Source of the DNA: Enterococcus casseliflavus NBRC 100478
GTDB lineage: Bacteria > Bacillota > Bacilli > Lactobacillales > Enterococcaceae
Assembly (NCBI RefSeq): GCF_001544095.1
Contig: NZ_BCPT01000021.1
Coordinates: 1-47,154, forward strand
DNA: 47,154 nucleotides
Reading direction: 5' to 3'
Under the pieces are notes generated by a model. That model was not told where the DNA came from, did not search any database, and saw nothing but the letters and a program-made list of their open reading frames with translations. This document shows, piece after piece, positions 46,483 to 47,154 of the stretch. A program made the translations under genes and the position numbers. Numbering within the stretch: position 1 is the stretch's first letter; each line of letters begins with the position of its first letter.

Positions 46483-47127
46483 ATGTCTTTATCAAAATAT
46501 TCTTTGTCCACGATTCTTACTTACGGCATCGTCTTTTTTCTACCGATCGCCTTCGTCCCTAGCGGACATCAAGTAGCAGCAACGACGATCGGTTACTTAG
46601 CTGGTGCAGCGATCATGTTTTTCTTGTATTTCAAACAAACAGAACCGCTATCGTTTGAACACAAAAAAACCAAAGTCTCAGCGATTCTTATTTACGGGCT
46701 AACCGGCATTGTCGCAGCGATTTTGTTGCAAAATCTAGCCATCTTTATCGAATCCTTTTTCGGAGAAGTCAGCGCTTCGCAAAATACCGAAAACATCATT
46801 GCCATCGTGGTGCAAAACCCACTCTTTGCTCTCGCAGCAATGATCGGTGGGCCAATTATGGAGGAATTTGTCTTCCGCAGAGCCTTAGTTGGCATCATTG
46901 GGAAATACAGCAATGTTTGGGTTGGTGTAGTGGTCAGCGCCGTAGCCTTTGCCTTTGCCCACAATGACAATCATCTCTTAGTCTATATTTTCTTAGGACT
47001 GTTCTTTTCTGGGCTTTATGCTTTGACCGGCAGTATTTGGACTTCCATGATCACCCATGTGGGAATGAACACTTTAGTTATTATTATTCAGTTATTGCTT
47101 CATTACGGCTATATCCAAATGCCCTAA
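46483..47127 (+). CDS. CPBP family intramembrane metalloprotease
   Basis: A 214-residue membrane protein with about seven hydrophobic helices and the three CPBP motifs: MEEFVFRR (EExxxR), FAFAHND and ITHVGMN (His and Asn). The family includes CAAX-type and bacteriocin-immunity-like (Abi) proteases. The substrate is unknown; in lactic acid bacteria such proteins often take part in bacteriocin self-immunity or envelope quality control. GAGG about 8 bases before the ATG at 46483 is the ribosome site. It is divergent from groES. Confidence 0.92.
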   Translation: MSLSKYSLSTILTYGIVFFLPIAFVPSGHQVAATTIGYLAGAAIMFFLYFKQTEPLSFEHKKTKVSAILIYGLTGIVAAILLQNLAIFIESFFGEVSASQNTENIIAIVVQNPLFALAAMIGGPIMEEFVFRRALVGIIGKYSNVWVGVVVSAVAFAFAHNDNHLLVYIFLGLFFSGLYALTGSIWTSMITHVGMNTLVIIIQLLLHYGYIQMP

Positions 47128-47154
47128 AGAAAAAACGCTACGCAGAAATTTTGG

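Overview
The window looks like an ordinary chromosomal stretch of a low-to-moderate GC lactic-acid Firmicute, most probably an Enterococcus. The evidence is the set of lactobacillales-type genes: HrcA/CIRCE-controlled groES-groEL, a PcsB/SagA-like CHAP hydrolase, an NlpC/P60 hydrolase with bacterial SH3 repeats, oleate hydratase, beta-glucoside PTS with GH1 6-phospho-glucosidases, and a cysteine-free L33-S14-L32 cluster. Strong AGGAGG-type ribosome sites and TTGACA/TATAAT promoters fit. A membrane GGDEF protein with an EAL partner and a PgaC-like polymerase argue for one of the motile, environmental enterococci (casseliflavus/gallinarum group) rather than E. faecalis; the species is inference. 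No phage, insertion sequence, CRISPR array, rRNA or tRNA was seen.

Layout. 0-2.3 kb: a c-di-GMP synthesis/degradation pair (EAL then GGDEF, minus strand). 2.4-4.3 kb: a minus-strand operon of zinc-free ribosomal protein paralogues (rpmG, rpsN, a 44-aa basic peptide, rpmF), followed by two small genes and preceded by a promoter with a Zur-like operator. 4.4-12.3 kb: S9 peptidase, a tocopherol-cyclase-like protein, a PadR-DUF1129 operon, an old-yellow-enzyme reductase (namA) and helD. 12.4-17.3 kb: a PcsB-like secreted hydrolase with a WalR-like box, a membrane-anchored metallophosphoesterase that seems to start at AUU, a SnoaL-like protein and a cold-shock protein with a structured leader. 17.4-23.1 kb: a beta-glucoside operon (PTS EIIBCA plus two GH1 enzymes) with a divergent RpiR regulator. 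23.3-29.6 kb: a lipoprotein, an oligopeptide-binding lipoprotein, a zinc-ribbon membrane protein, a HAD phosphatase and a GNAT/MerR divergent pair. 29.6-33.3 kb: oleate hydratase and the SH3-NlpC/P60 hydrolase. 33.9-37.0 kb: a small basic protein, an EamA transporter with divergent AraC regulator, a GNAT and a MazG-like protein. 37.2-40.8 kb: a second sugar locus (GH1 plus an orphan PTS IIC) with divergent GntR regulator. 40.9-43.5 kb: a PgaC-like glycosyltransferase with a two-helix PgaD-like partner and a DUF697 protein. 43.7-47.1 kb: two small membrane proteins, groEL/groES with CIRCE, and a CPBP protease.

How the parts may work together. The GGDEF/EAL pair and the PgaC/PgaD-like pair lie about 40 kb apart and together would make a plausible c-di-GMP-controlled exopolysaccharide circuit; this is the most interesting biological hypothesis here. 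The two sugar loci import and cleave phosphorylated beta-glucosides under dedicated regulators. Several translation starts are non-ATG (TTG, GTG, probably ATT) and were chosen from ribosome-site spacing and promoter position.
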